A DNA stretch of 41,974 nucleotides, from the IMG/VR virus record IMGVR_UViG_3300028925_016008, positions 1 to 41,974 of that record; one strand, 5' to 3'. A program made the translations under genes and the position numbers. The DNA is from a virus. Below the pieces are notes generated by a model. It made no database searches. It was not told the DNA's origin and worked only from the letters and a program-made list of their open reading frames with translations. Numbering within the stretch: the first letter of the stretch is position 1; each line of letters opens with the position of its first letter. This document shows positions 15,669 through 23,438 of this stretch, in pieces.

Positions 15669-15796
15669 TCACCCACAACCTCAACCAGTCCGGCGCGCAA
15701 CAGGGCGGCGGCATGATTATCGCTAACGTCGAAGCGCTCACCACGGCGGCGGCTGGAGCCGTGCTCGAATGAACACAGTGCAATTACTTCGGGCAT
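15548..15796 (-). CDS. Small head-region protein, 82 aa
   Basis: A small protein beginning M-P-E-V-I-A-L-C-S-F-E-H-G, followed by R-G-E-R-F-D-V-S-D-N-H-A-A-A-L-L-R-A-G-L-V-E-V-V-G. This resembles short capsid-adjacent proteins seen after major capsid genes. The Ala/Ser-rich tail overlaps the MptE-like frame by 120 nt. The ribosome site GGGAGAG is clear. At its C7 tract (15659-15665) the codons C-A-C, CCC, CCC sit on a potential slippery heptamer. Confidence 0.6.
   Translation of the reverse strand: MPEVIALCSFEHGSSRRRGERFDVSDNHAAALLRAGLVEVVGDHPPAKAAGGKSSASQAAQASPEQTLSRSARGAKSKPGAQ
15659..15665 (-). promoter_or_regulatory. C7 homopolymer, candidate frameshift or slippage site
   Basis: Seven consecutive C on the minus strand, in codon phase C_CCC_CCC for the 82-aa gene. 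A -1 slip enters the MptE-like frame. The run may instead be a sequencing or mutational frameshift. Confidence 0.45.
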
Positions 15797-15843
15797 GAAT
15801 CTCTCCCAGTGAGGCAGGTGGGGCCGAAGCCCCGCCTGTTACA

Positions 15844-17268
15844 TCACGCCGTTGCCGGCAGGCCGTCGAAGTCGCCCTTGACGAAGGCTTCCGGACGGAA
15901 GACGGACAGACCCACGCGCTCCTCGCAGAGGATGGTGACCATGTTCTTGACGAAGTTGTCGCGGTCTTCCGTCGATACGGTGACCGATACATCTTCGCGG
16001 TCCCAACCCTGCGCACCCTGCTGGAAGCTGCCCACCAGATAGTCGCCCGCGTCCATCGCCTGGGTGGCAACGACCGGACGACCCCAGAGGCCCGGAACAG
16101 CCAGGCCGGTCGGCGAGGCGAACAGGTACTGGTTATCGGTGGTCTTGGTCAGCTCGATGGCCGCCCAGTCGATCGGGCTCAGGACGATGCCGTCAGCCTC
16201 GTACTCGGCCAGGGCAACCTGCAGCAGAGCGATGCGCAGACGATCGATGGCGGTCTCGGCCTGTACGGTAACGCCCGGGTTCAGGAACGAACTGGCCTGG
16301 GTGTAGATGCCGTTCAGGTTCAGGCCAACGCCCGAACCCTTCAGAAGCTGCGCTTCTTCCTTGAGCTTCAGGCCATAGCGCAGGCGGCCGTCGATGTAGC
16401 TCTGCAGCATCGCTACGTCCGACAGCACCTGGCGCGAGGCACGCACCCAGTGCGCGATGGTTGCCACCGGGTCGGTGTCCAGCTCAAAGGCCAGGCTCGA
16501 CTCGGGCTTCGGGTTGGCCGGGTTTTCCGACACCACGTTGGCGCTGTTGGTGAAACCGGTTTCGCGCACGTACTCGATGCTGTTGGAACCGGTACGGCCC
16601 CAGCTGAGCAGGTCGCGCAGGAACAGGCGCTGCTGGGTCGGCTGGATCAGGCCGACGCGAGTGGGCTGGATCAGGGTGCCAGCGGAGCTGTCCAGGCTGG
16701 TGATGGCGGCCTTCACCGGAGCGGTGAAGCTTCCCTTGCCGCCACCGGCCGCACGCACTGCGAACTCTTCCAGACCTTCGGACTGGACGAAAGCCTGGCC
16801 CATGCTCATGGGAGCCTCGCGGCCACCGCCCTGCTCCAGCTTGACCATGTGCTGCTCGGCAGCCTGCAGGCGTGCATTCAGCTCGCCCTGAGTGGTCAGC
16901 AGCTTGTCGACGTTGGCCTTGGTTTCCTCGGAGAGCTGGGCGTGCGCCTTGATTTCTTTTTCAGAGGATTCGGCGTATCGCCGCAGATCGTCGCCAACCT
17001 TTTTCAGGTCAGCCTGAACCTGCTTGTACTCCTTCTCGATCTCGCCATCTTCACCGGCACGACCATACTGACCGTGGCCGCGATGCTGCGTGAATTTGGC
17101 TGGCTCTACGAGGAGAGCAGCCAGAACAACAACACTTGCGCTGCCAAGCAGCGAGGCAGCAAGGATCTCGGACGTTGGCGCCACGATTGCCAGGCTGAAC
17201 AGCGGAATAGCCACCGCGATGGCAATGACGGCCAGGATCAGTGGGGCTGAAAGCTTAAAACGCTTCAT
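15844..17268 (-). CDS. Major capsid protein precursor (HK97 fold) with N-terminal membrane segments, 474 aa
   Basis: The C-terminal 310 residues show the HK97-fold pattern: T-L-I-Q-P near residue 200, F-L-R-D-L-L-S-W, an alternating strand region with L-A-F-E-L-D-T-D-P-V-A-T-I-A-H-W-V, and a terminal R-x-E-x-F-V-K-G-D-F. Residues 76-146 are a long charged coiled coil, as in the delta (scaffold) domain that the prohead protease removes. Unusually, two hydrophobic stretches (about 8-30 and 35-54) precede it. The ATG has GAGGAAAA upstream and lies 10 nt after the protease gene. The hydrophobic part is either a membrane tether or an extension that is cleaved away. Confidence 0.85.
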   Translation of the reverse strand: MKRFKLSAPLILAVIAIAVAIPLFSLAIVAPTSEILAASLLGSASVVVLAALLVEPAKFTQHRGHGQYGRAGEDGEIEKEYKQVQADLKKVGDDLRRYAESSEKEIKAHAQLSEETKANVDKLLTTQGELNARLQAAEQHMVKLEQGGGREAPMSMGQAFVQSEGLEEFAVRAAGGGKGSFTAPVKAAITSLDSSAGTLIQPTRVGLIQPTQQRLFLRDLLSWGRTGSNSIEYVRETGFTNSANVVSENPANPKPESSLAFELDTDPVATIAHWVRASRQVLSDVAMLQSYIDGRLRYGLKLKEEAQLLKGSGVGLNLNGIYTQASSFLNPGVTVQAETAIDRLRIALLQVALAEYEADGIVLSPIDWAAIELTKTTDNQYLFASPTGLAVPGLWGRPVVATQAMDAGDYLVGSFQQGAQGWDREDVSVTVSTEDRDNFVKNMVTILCEERVGLSVFRPEAFVKGDFDGLPATA

Positions 17269-17278
17269 GGGGTTTTCC

Positions 17279-18133
17279 TCAATTACTTAGGGGGAACGTG
17301 AGCCGCGGCAGCGGTTCGAGCTGCAGCGAGTTGGCCTTTCGGCCGCTTTCGGTGGCGTCACGCTCACCGTCACTGGCCGCGTCGCGCAGGCCAGCTTTGA
17401 AATCTGAAATCAGGCGCATGGCCTCGGTGCGAGGCATGCCGGATGCGCGCAGTGCCGACTCGATGCGGCGCACCGCTATAGCTGCGGGCTTCTCTTCGCC
17501 CTGCTCGATCTGGTCGGAGGCCAGAAGGGTGTCGGCAAATCCTTGGTCAATAGCGGCACTGCCGCCGATCCAGGTCTCGCCATCCATCATGGTCTGCACG
17601 TTCTTCAGGTCGAGGCCTGAGCGGGCGACGTAGATGTCCGCCATGGATGTGTCGAAGGGCTCGAGGTAGTCGGCATAGCCGCGGAAGTCGTGGCGGTTGC
17701 CGGCGGCAAGAACCCAGGCGTTATGGATCATCAGAAAGCCGGCGCGCGCGATCTGCACGTCATCGCCAGCCATTGCGATGATGGACGCGGCAGATGCTGC
17801 AACGCCGAGCACCTTGACCGTCACGTTGCCAGGGTGCTCGCGCAGCAGGTTGTAGATGGCCAGGCCTTCGAACATGTCGCCGCCAGGCGAGTTGATGTTC
17901 ACTACCACGTCACGCTCACCGATCGAACGCAGAGCCGCAGCGATGCGCTTGGCTGTCACGCCCTCCCCGCTCCAGTAGTCCTGGCCGATGACGTCGAACA
18001 CGCTGATGGTGTTGTCATCAGTGGCGGCGGCCTGGACGGTTGGGTTCCAGCGGTCCAGCGCCTTGGCGGAAAGATCGAACCGGACGCCGCCCACGCGGGC
18101 GCCGGCCAGCGCGGCGGGCAGGTTTCTACGCAT
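17279..18133 (-). CDS. Head maturation protease, ClpP-like serine protease, 284 aa
   Basis: Probable prohead protease that removes the capsid delta domain. The ClpP signatures are I-N-S-P-G-G-D-M-F-E-G-L-A-I-Y (oxyanion loop), G-V-A-A-S-A-A-S-I-I-A-M-A-G-D with the nucleophile Ser near residue 114, and F-L-M-I-H-N-A-W with the catalytic His near 137. The start at 18133 removes an unlikely basic N-terminal stretch that would overlap portal coding. It sits between portal and major capsid, the usual order, with an 8-bp overlap to the portal. Confidence 0.9.
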   Translation of the reverse strand: MRRNLPAALAGARVGGVRFDLSAKALDRWNPTVQAAATDDNTISVFDVIGQDYWSGEGVTAKRIAAALRSIGERDVVVNINSPGGDMFEGLAIYNLLREHPGNVTVKVLGVAASAASIIAMAGDDVQIARAGFLMIHNAWVLAAGNRHDFRGYADYLEPFDTSMADIYVARSGLDLKNVQTMMDGETWIGGSAAIDQGFADTLLASDQIEQGEEKPAAIAVRRIESALRASGMPRTEAMRLISDFKAGLRDAASDGERDATESGRKANSLQLEPLPRLTFPLSN

Positions 18134-19364
18134 TGTCGGCACCTTGGGCTGCGCCCAGTTGGTCAATCGGGATGAGGGCGGTCTGGACGGTAAGCACGTC
18201 CGCATTGCCGCCCTTCGGTGGCAGGTTGTCTTTGGCACGGCCTTCGTCTCGGGTCATCAGGCCGTTATTCACCATGGTCGATAGGTAGGTGGCGCGGCCG
18301 GCGCTGTCGGCGCGCAGCAGGCCCTCGATGCTGAACTCGGCGTAGTAGCGCATCTGTTCAACGGGGCTCAGCAGATCCTTGTTGATTGCTTGCTCGATGC
18401 GGCTCAGCCAGGGGCGCAGAGTGAAGGTCAGAAACCCGATCATCTGCTGCTCAATGCCGGTGCCCCAACTGGTCGACTTCTCGCTGTGGCCGACCATGAA
18501 CGGCGGGACGCGGAACCAGCGGCAGATTTCTTCAACGCTGAACGAGCGCGATTCGAGAAGCTGCGCGTCCTTCGGGTTGATGCCGATCGTCTGCGCTTCC
18601 ATGCCGCCCTCAAGCAGCGGAGACTCGCCGGCATTGATGGCCCCGGAGATGGCGCGCAGGTTCTCCCGGAACTCATCCCGCTGCTCTTTCTTGAGCACCT
18701 GGGTCATCTTGAAAGCGACGGTGGGCGACAGGCCTTTCTCGAACGTGCTGTTCGCTGCGTTCGTTGCCGCCAGCGCGGAACCGAAAACCTTGGCGCCGTA
18801 CTCGATCACCGATAGTCCCCACTCGCCATCCGTGGTGAAGCCGGGAATGCGGAAGATGTTTGACTCTGGAATGTCGCGCTGCGTGCCGTCCGCATCGGTG
18901 TATTTGTAGCGGCGCCGGCCCTTGCTGTCCTTTGTGATGCTCAACCGGCTGGCTGCCAGGAACTGCAGCGCAACCATTCTTCCGCCGAGCATCCGGCGCT
19001 CGGCGAATGCGTTGCCGCGGAGCAGCATGGAGACAATCATCGCCTCCCAGAACACTGCAGCCGTAGTGCTGCCGTTGGGCTGGCGGTGCAGGAGGAAGTG
19101 CAGCGGGTGTTCGCTTGCCGATCTGCGCCCCTGGCCGGTGCGCTCGTAGATTCCAAGCGGCAGCGTGGCGATGGTCTCCGCGATGATCCTGGCGCAGGCC
19201 CACACAGTGGAGAGCTGGAGTACGGTTCGCTCGTTTACCTGCTGCCCCGCTTCATTGCCGGCGAACGACGCCCAGAAGGCTTCATCCGTCAATCCAATGG
19301 GCACGCCGAGCCAGTTGAGCACGGCGGCCTTGATACGGCCCGGCTTCTTCGATTCTTTGCTCAT
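18126..19364 (-). CDS. Portal protein, HK97 family, 412 aa
   Basis: Forms the dodecameric portal at one capsid vertex. Family-like blocks are W-A-C-A-R-I-I-A-E-T-I-A-T-L-P (residues 50-65), H-P-L-H-F-L-L-H-R-Q-P-N and A-M-I-V-S-M-L-L-R-G-N-A-F, then Y-G-A-K and M-V-G-H-S-E-K-S-T-S-W-G-T-G-I-E-Q-Q near residue 270. The length fits the family. It overlaps the large terminase stop as ATGA and is followed by the protease. Confidence 0.92.
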   Translation of the reverse strand: MSKESKKPGRIKAAVLNWLGVPIGLTDEAFWASFAGNEAGQQVNERTVLQLSTVWACARIIAETIATLPLGIYERTGQGRRSASEHPLHFLLHRQPNGSTTAAVFWEAMIVSMLLRGNAFAERRMLGGRMVALQFLAASRLSITKDSKGRRRYKYTDADGTQRDIPESNIFRIPGFTTDGEWGLSVIEYGAKVFGSALAATNAANSTFEKGLSPTVAFKMTQVLKKEQRDEFRENLRAISGAINAGESPLLEGGMEAQTIGINPKDAQLLESRSFSVEEICRWFRVPPFMVGHSEKSTSWGTGIEQQMIGFLTFTLRPWLSRIEQAINKDLLSPVEQMRYYAEFSIEGLLRADSAGRATYLSTMVNNGLMTRDEGRAKDNLPPKGGNADVLTVQTALIPIDQLGAAQGADNA

Positions 19365-21064
19365 GCGATGATCGGGTTCCGTAGGAAGTCAGAGATGTCG
19401 TCACCCTTCTCGGTGCCGATGGCGCGACTTAGCGCCATGATCAAGCCGACAATTCCGTCGATCTTGTTCTCGGGGCGCTCTTTGTTCGGGTAGATGTTGT
19501 CCTTCACATCGAGCTTGGCGATCACGTTGCTGGCCATCCATGTGAGGATCGGGCAGTCACCGTGAGCCAGCACTTTGCGCAGGGTCATGGCTTCCAGCTC
19601 TTTCATGGGCTCGCTGATGTTCTGCACGGTCTGCCGTACCTCGACCATGAGCAGCCCTTCGGCTTGCATCTCCTGGGCAAGCTGGGTGGCTTGCCAGGGG
19701 TCATAGGCGACCTGCTGCACATCGAAGCGGCCGGCGAACTCGCGCAAATCCTCTTTGATGACTTCGAAGTCGATGACTTCGCCATCGGTGAGGGTCAGCA
19801 GGCCAAGGGCATCAAACTCGCGGTAGCGGGCGGTGTTGCTGTCTAGCTCTTCGATCACCCGCACTTCCGGCAGGTAGTACCGGCCGTGCACGTGCCAGAT
19901 CGGGTCACCTTCGACCGGCGGGAACAAAAGCAGGTTGCCGGCTATGTCGATCTTGCTGGCCAGGTCGAGGCCGATGATGCAGGGCCTGCCTTCAAGCTCT
20001 GCCAGCGCCTTGCGGGCCGGCGCTTCCTTCCAGCGCAGCATGTTGAGCCAGGCGTTTTTGGCGCCGACCCATTCGTTGAGGTGCTTGGTGCGGAACGTGG
20101 CCTGCTTGGCCGCGCTCTGCATGGCGTCACGCTGGCGGGCCTGCAGGAAGTCGCCGTTGATGCTGACGCCGTAATTCGGGTTGGCCTTGATCAAGACCGC
20201 TTCGCTGGTCCAGTCGTCGCCTGGGTCAATCGTGTAGAGCATGGCCCAGAGGTCGGGGCGATCAATCGCACCTTCGAGCATGCGCTCGGCATCCCGCACC
20301 AACTGGTGACACGGGCCGCCGATGCTTGAGCCGGCTGTGGTTATCACCAACATGAGCGGCTGCTCACGGGCGCCCATGCCGGTCTCCATGGTGTCGAACA
20401 GGGTTGAGTCCTGGTGCTCATGGAACTCATCGACGATGGCGCAGGACGGGCTTGAGCCGTCGCCGGGCTTGCCGATCACGGGCTCGAAGCGGGAGCCGTC
20501 ATCAAGGCGGCACATGTTCGAGGCGTTGACCTCTACGCCGTAGTGGTCGCGCAGCTCTGGTGTGCGATCCACCATCAGCTTGGCCGGCCGGAATACCTCC
20601 CAGGCCTGCTTCTCGGTGGTGGCGCCGCTGTATACCTCGGCACCGAACTCGCCATCAGCAGTGAACATGTACACGCCGACGCCGCCGCCGATGATCGACT
20701 TGCCGTTTTTGCGCGGCACGAAAATCAGGATGGTGCGATAGCGCCTGGTTTCATCCTTCTTGCGTAACCAGCCAAACGGGATGCAGACGCTGAACAACTG
20801 CCAGCCTTCAAGCTTGATCAGTTCGCGCTTACTGGCCCACTTGCCTTTGGTGTGCGGCAGCAGCTGCAGGAACTTGGCGACGCGCTCAGCCTTGGCCGGG
20901 TCGAAGTAGTACGGGAAGTCGGCTGACTTCGAGAGCTTCAACTCGTCCAAGTGCTTGCGGCACGCCAGCTTGATCCACTTGCATGCCGGGATCTTCCCGC
21001 TGATCACCTGGCGCGCGTAGGCCTCCGCAGCCTTCACCAACGGATAAGTTTTCTTGGCGGCCAT
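19361..21064 (-). CDS. terL: Terminase large subunit, 567 aa
   Basis: DNA-packaging ATPase and nuclease. Walker A is P-R-K-N-G-K-S at residues 117-123, and Walker B is C-A-I-V-D-E-F with the acidic pair near 212-213. The C-terminal nuclease candidates are I-I-G-L-D-L-A-S-K-I-D, V-A-Y-D-P-W-Q and the N-K-I-D-G acidic site. The 567-residue length suits the HK97-like terminase group. It overlaps the small subunit stop by one base. Confidence 0.95.
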   Translation of the reverse strand: MAAKKTYPLVKAAEAYARQVISGKIPACKWIKLACRKHLDELKLSKSADFPYYFDPAKAERVAKFLQLLPHTKGKWASKRELIKLEGWQLFSVCIPFGWLRKKDETRRYRTILIFVPRKNGKSIIGGGVGVYMFTADGEFGAEVYSGATTEKQAWEVFRPAKLMVDRTPELRDHYGVEVNASNMCRLDDGSRFEPVIGKPGDGSSPSCAIVDEFHEHQDSTLFDTMETGMGAREQPLMLVITTAGSSIGGPCHQLVRDAERMLEGAIDRPDLWAMLYTIDPGDDWTSEAVLIKANPNYGVSINGDFLQARQRDAMQSAAKQATFRTKHLNEWVGAKNAWLNMLRWKEAPARKALAELEGRPCIIGLDLASKIDIAGNLLLFPPVEGDPIWHVHGRYYLPEVRVIEELDSNTARYREFDALGLLTLTDGEVIDFEVIKEDLREFAGRFDVQQVAYDPWQATQLAQEMQAEGLLMVEVRQTVQNISEPMKELEAMTLRKVLAHGDCPILTWMASNVIAKLDVKDNIYPNKERPENKIDGIVGLIMALSRAIGTEKGDDISDFLRNPIIA

Positions 21065-21444
21065 CAGAGGTCAGCGAATGCGTTGCCTTTGGGGGCGTCT
21101 TTCTTCCCGCCGACCTTGGCGCGGTCGGCCGGCGTCATGCCGAACTTACCGAGCAGCGCTTCCAGGCGAACCAACTTGGCCGCGGGGAAGTCGACCGGGT
21201 TGAGCCGGAACTGGGCCAGCAGATTGGCGGCCAGCTCCAGAGCCAGGCGGTCGGATTCGGTCAGCACCTGCAGCGGTGCCGACTTTGCAATTTCCTTCCA
21301 GGCCTTCAGAACATCACCGGTCACATGGCTCGGCGGATTGCCCAATGGCCCGGCGGTCGGTGCATCAGTACGCGCCCGCTCGGGGTGCTTCTTGAATGCG
21401 CCACGGGCGTCGAGCACGTTGGTCGGCGTCCTTGGTCGGGCCAT
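21064..21444 (-). CDS. terS: Terminase small subunit, P27 family, 126 aa
   Basis: Probable DNA-recognition subunit. Starts M-A-R-P-R-T-P-T-N-V-L, then A-W-K-E-I-A and L-L-A-Q-F-R-L-N-P-V, and ends with K-D-A-P-K-G-N-A-F-A-D-L, features of P27-type small subunits. The ATG at 21444 has a weak ribosome site. The 60-bp gap to the HNH gene may hold the packaging site. Immediately followed by the large subunit. Confidence 0.85.
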   Translation of the reverse strand: MARPRTPTNVLDARGAFKKHPERARTDAPTAGPLGNPPSHVTGDVLKAWKEIAKSAPLQVLTESDRLALELAANLLAQFRLNPVDFPAAKLVRLEALLGKFGMTPADRAKVGGKKDAPKGNAFADL

Positions 21445-21504
21445 TTTTGAAAACCATTATTTTGGAGACGTAAGAAAAAGGTTCCCCCCGTCGTTCGGAA
21501 GGCG
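21445..21504. other. Candidate cos region between HNH and small terminase genes
   Basis: The only non-coding interval in the packaging cluster, with a C6 run (21484-21489) followed by GTCGTTCGG. In HK97-like phages cos lies between an HNH gene and the small terminase gene, so this interval is the best positional candidate. No clear symmetric nick site was identified. Confidence 0.35.
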
Positions 21505-21921
21505 TCAAAGCTCTGACTTTTTACCCTCCCCCTCCCCGGTCAGGCCGACCCGCTCGCCTATGCGGTTGTGGCATGGGCGACAGAGCGGCCTGACGTTGTG
21601 CCAGTCCAGCCCCAGGTGCGGGTGAGTCTTGTAGGGTTTGATATGGTCGAGGATCACAGCAGCTGTCACCCGACCTTGCCTTTCACACTCAACGCAGAGT
21701 GGATGCATGCGCAGGTAGTAAGTCCTGAAGCGTGTCCAGCGAGTTGTCTTGTAGAACTCATCAGACTCATCGCGGCGCTTGTTGTATTGCTTGTGAGCAC
21801 GCTTGAGTTGCTCTGCCCTGCGCTCATCAGCCAATGGCTTGTGAGTGGCACAGTGGCTAACACCTCTGGTCAGCACGCTGCAGCCAGGCCAAGCGCATGG
21901 CTTGGGCGGCCTTAGTGACAC
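21505..21921 (-). CDS. HNH endonuclease, packaging-associated, 138 aa
   Basis: HNH motif: I-L-D-H-I-K-P, then D-W-H-N-V-R-P-L-C-R-P-C-H-N-R, with further Cys pairs (C-A-W-P-G-C, H-P-L-C-V-E-C) that could bind zinc. In HK97-type phages, an HNH protein beside terminase stimulates cos cleavage. The start appears to be GTG at 21921, directly after the holin TAA stop, with a poor ribosome site. The alternatives inside the frame would cut the Cys-rich N-terminus. Confidence 0.85.
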   Translation of the reverse strand: MSLRPPKPCAWPGCSVLTRGVSHCATHKPLADERRAEQLKRAHKQYNKRRDESDEFYKTTRWTRFRTYYLRMHPLCVECERQGRVTAAVILDHIKPYKTHPHLGLDWHNVRPLCRPCHNRIGERVGLTGEGEGKKSEL

Positions 21922-22311
21922 TTACTTGGCCGCCAGCGCTTTAAGCTCTCGGATCATGTCAGCCAGGCTCATGTGCTTACGGGCCTCGGCATATACGAAC
22001 CAGGCACGAACGATGGCCCAACCAGGCAGGCCACACACGAAGATCACAGCGCCCAAGGCAATCACGCCGATGTCATCGTTTGCGAAGTGCTGAAGCTCAA
22101 ACCAACGGATAACAAACGCCCCGCCGCCAATGCTCGACACCACAGTGCAGATCATCGCGACAACGAACTCGCGCACGGTCTTTGGCAGCGTCATGGCCAT
22201 TACAACAATGGTCACTAGCACAGCAGAGAACGCGCCGAGCACGCCCAGCTTGTACAGCGCGATCCCGCCAAATGCGGTAGAAGCTGGCTCTGTCATATCT
22301 CTGGCTCTCAT
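21922..22311 (-). CDS. Holin candidate with three membrane segments, 129 aa
   Basis: Three hydrophobic helices are visible (about residues 22-42, 49-70 and 80-102), with a charged C-terminal end. Size and topology fit a holin of the three-segment type, which controls endolysin release. It lies upstream of the HNH and terminase genes, far from the endolysin, so assignment rests on topology. Two starts are plausible: 22311 (AAGG 7 nt upstream, giving M-R-A-R-D-M) and 22296 (MTEPAS). The longer form adds charged residues, which recalls holin/antiholin dual-start genes. Confidence 0.55.
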   Translation of the reverse strand: MRARDMTEPASTAFGGIALYKLGVLGAFSAVLVTIVVMAMTLPKTVREFVVAMICTVVSSIGGGAFVIRWFELQHFANDDIGVIALGAVIFVCGLPGWAIVRAWFVYAEARKHMSLADMIRELKALAAK

Positions 22312-22420
22312 TGGCGTACCTTGGCCACTGCCGGCTTGGCTGCGTTTGTATCCAGCACAGCAATGCGCCGCCATCCGCCTGGAAGCAAAGAGACGGGCAT
22401 GCGTGCTGGGTGTCGGTGAT

Positions 22421-22445
22421 AAAAAGCCCGCGTGTGATGGCGGGC
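22421..22445 (-). terminator. Intrinsic terminator upstream of the holin
   Basis: A GCCCGC/GCGGGC stem (22426-22445, 8-nt loop) followed on the minus strand by five T. It would stop early transcripts before the holin/terminase genes unless antiterminated. Confidence 0.7.
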
Positions 22446-22481
22446 AAAGCTGTTGCGGTAACAGCTGAGGGATCAGAAACG

Positions 22482-22512
22482 AAAAAACCCAGCGCGATGG
22501 CTGGGCTTTTTT
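22482..22512. terminator. Bidirectional intrinsic terminator between early and late minus-strand genes
   Basis: A CCCAGC/GCTGGG stem (22488-22505, 6-nt loop) has an A-run on one side and a T-run on the other, so it can act on both strands. It forms a tandem pair with the terminator at 22421-22445. An AGCTGTT/AACAGCT inverted repeat (22449-22466) lies between them. Confidence 0.8.
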
Positions 22513-22580
22513 GAGGCGGATGGTGTGTTACGCACCAAACCGCAGATTGGCATTTATAGTGCTCATTTGCTCACTGCACG

Positions 22581-23108
22581 TCAAGCGGCTTCGTGAGTGA
22601 TCAGCCCGCGATAGGCGAGCACCGGCTCAGCCTGTCGGAAAGCCTCATTGACCTGCGCCTCAAGCCACTTTCGCATAGTGCTCCGCCAGCGCCGCAGCGT
22701 GCCCTCTGGCGTGCCATCCGCATCCCAGGTGTGCAGCTGATAGAACGCCTCAGGCAGACGGCGCGGGATCGCCCAGGCCGTCACACACTTCATCCTGAAC
22801 AGATGATGGGCCGGGCATGAGATGCGAGGAACAAGCCAGTGGATGGCCTGCGCGACCTCAACGTCATTGATGCTGTACTTTGCCACCAGCACTTGCCAGG
22901 CCAGCTCGGGCAGCTCTCGGTGAAGGGCGGCGCGCGTCATGCTGTCCTGGGTCAGGCGCTCATGCTCGGTTAGCCCCTCCCCGCCGGGGCGTGACTCAGG
23001 AAAGCCCGCCTGATACCGCTGCTGCCATCCAGCCTTCTTTGTGCCGTCGATGGTCTCTATGCTCATCACTCGCGCGATGACGTGGCCAACATCTCTATAA
23101 ACGCCCAT
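22581..23108 (-). CDS. Unknown protein, position of a late antiterminator (Q-like candidate), 175 aa
   Basis: No family recognised. Helical, with W and R-rich segments (I-H-W-L-V-P-R-I-S-C-P-A-H-H; R-R-W-R-S-T-M-R-K-W-L near residue 140). It is the last early gene before two terminators and the holin, as lambda Q is. AGGGGATAGCC precedes the ATG. A Q-like function is inferred from position only. Confidence 0.5.
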   Translation of the reverse strand: MGVYRDVGHVIARVMSIETIDGTKKAGWQQRYQAGFPESRPGGEGLTEHERLTQDSMTRAALHRELPELAWQVLVAKYSINDVEVAQAIHWLVPRISCPAHHLFRMKCVTAWAIPRRLPEAFYQLHTWDADGTPEGTLRRWRSTMRKWLEAQVNEAFRQAEPVLAYRGLITHEAA

Positions 23109-23117
23109 GGCTATCCC

Positions 23118-23438
23118 CTAATCGCCAGTGAAGTGCGCGCCGCCCGCGCCCTTCTTGTTGTTGCCCTGGTAGTCCGCTGCTGGGCCTGTAACAGGCACCA
23201 AGCCGGCGCGCTCCAGTTGTTCTCTTTGCTGCTCAACCTGGCGATTAGCCCGGTTCAGCCTTACTCGAAGCTGTTGCACCATCACCTCGGGGCTCAGGGC
23301 CTCGCAGGTCTGCCGATCGACCAAACCAGCGCCATTGCAGCCGGCACAATCCATCGTGTGGAAAATGCCCTTAATCACACCCTTGCCCTGGCATATCTCG
23401 CACCGGCCCAGCGGGATCACCGCAACCATGCGACCCAT
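23118..23438 (-). CDS. DnaJ-type zinc-finger protein, 106 aa
   Basis: Cys pairs form a C-x2-C-x-G-x-G repeat: C-E-I-C-Q-G-K-G and C-A-G-C-N-G-A-G (residues about 13-36), which should bind zinc. The rest is a helical, coiled-coil-like stretch (Q-Q-L-R-V-R-L-N-R-A-N-R-Q-V-E-Q). Lambda-type Q antiterminators carry a similar zinc element, so with the next gene this may form a split Q function. The start at 23438 overlaps the upstream stop as TGATG and has GAGGAA upstream. Confidence 0.6.
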   Translation of the reverse strand: MGRMVAVIPLGRCEICQGKGVIKGIFHTMDCAGCNGAGLVDRQTCEALSPEVMVQQLRVRLNRANRQVEQQREQLERAGLVPVTGPAADYQGNNKKGAGGAHFTGD

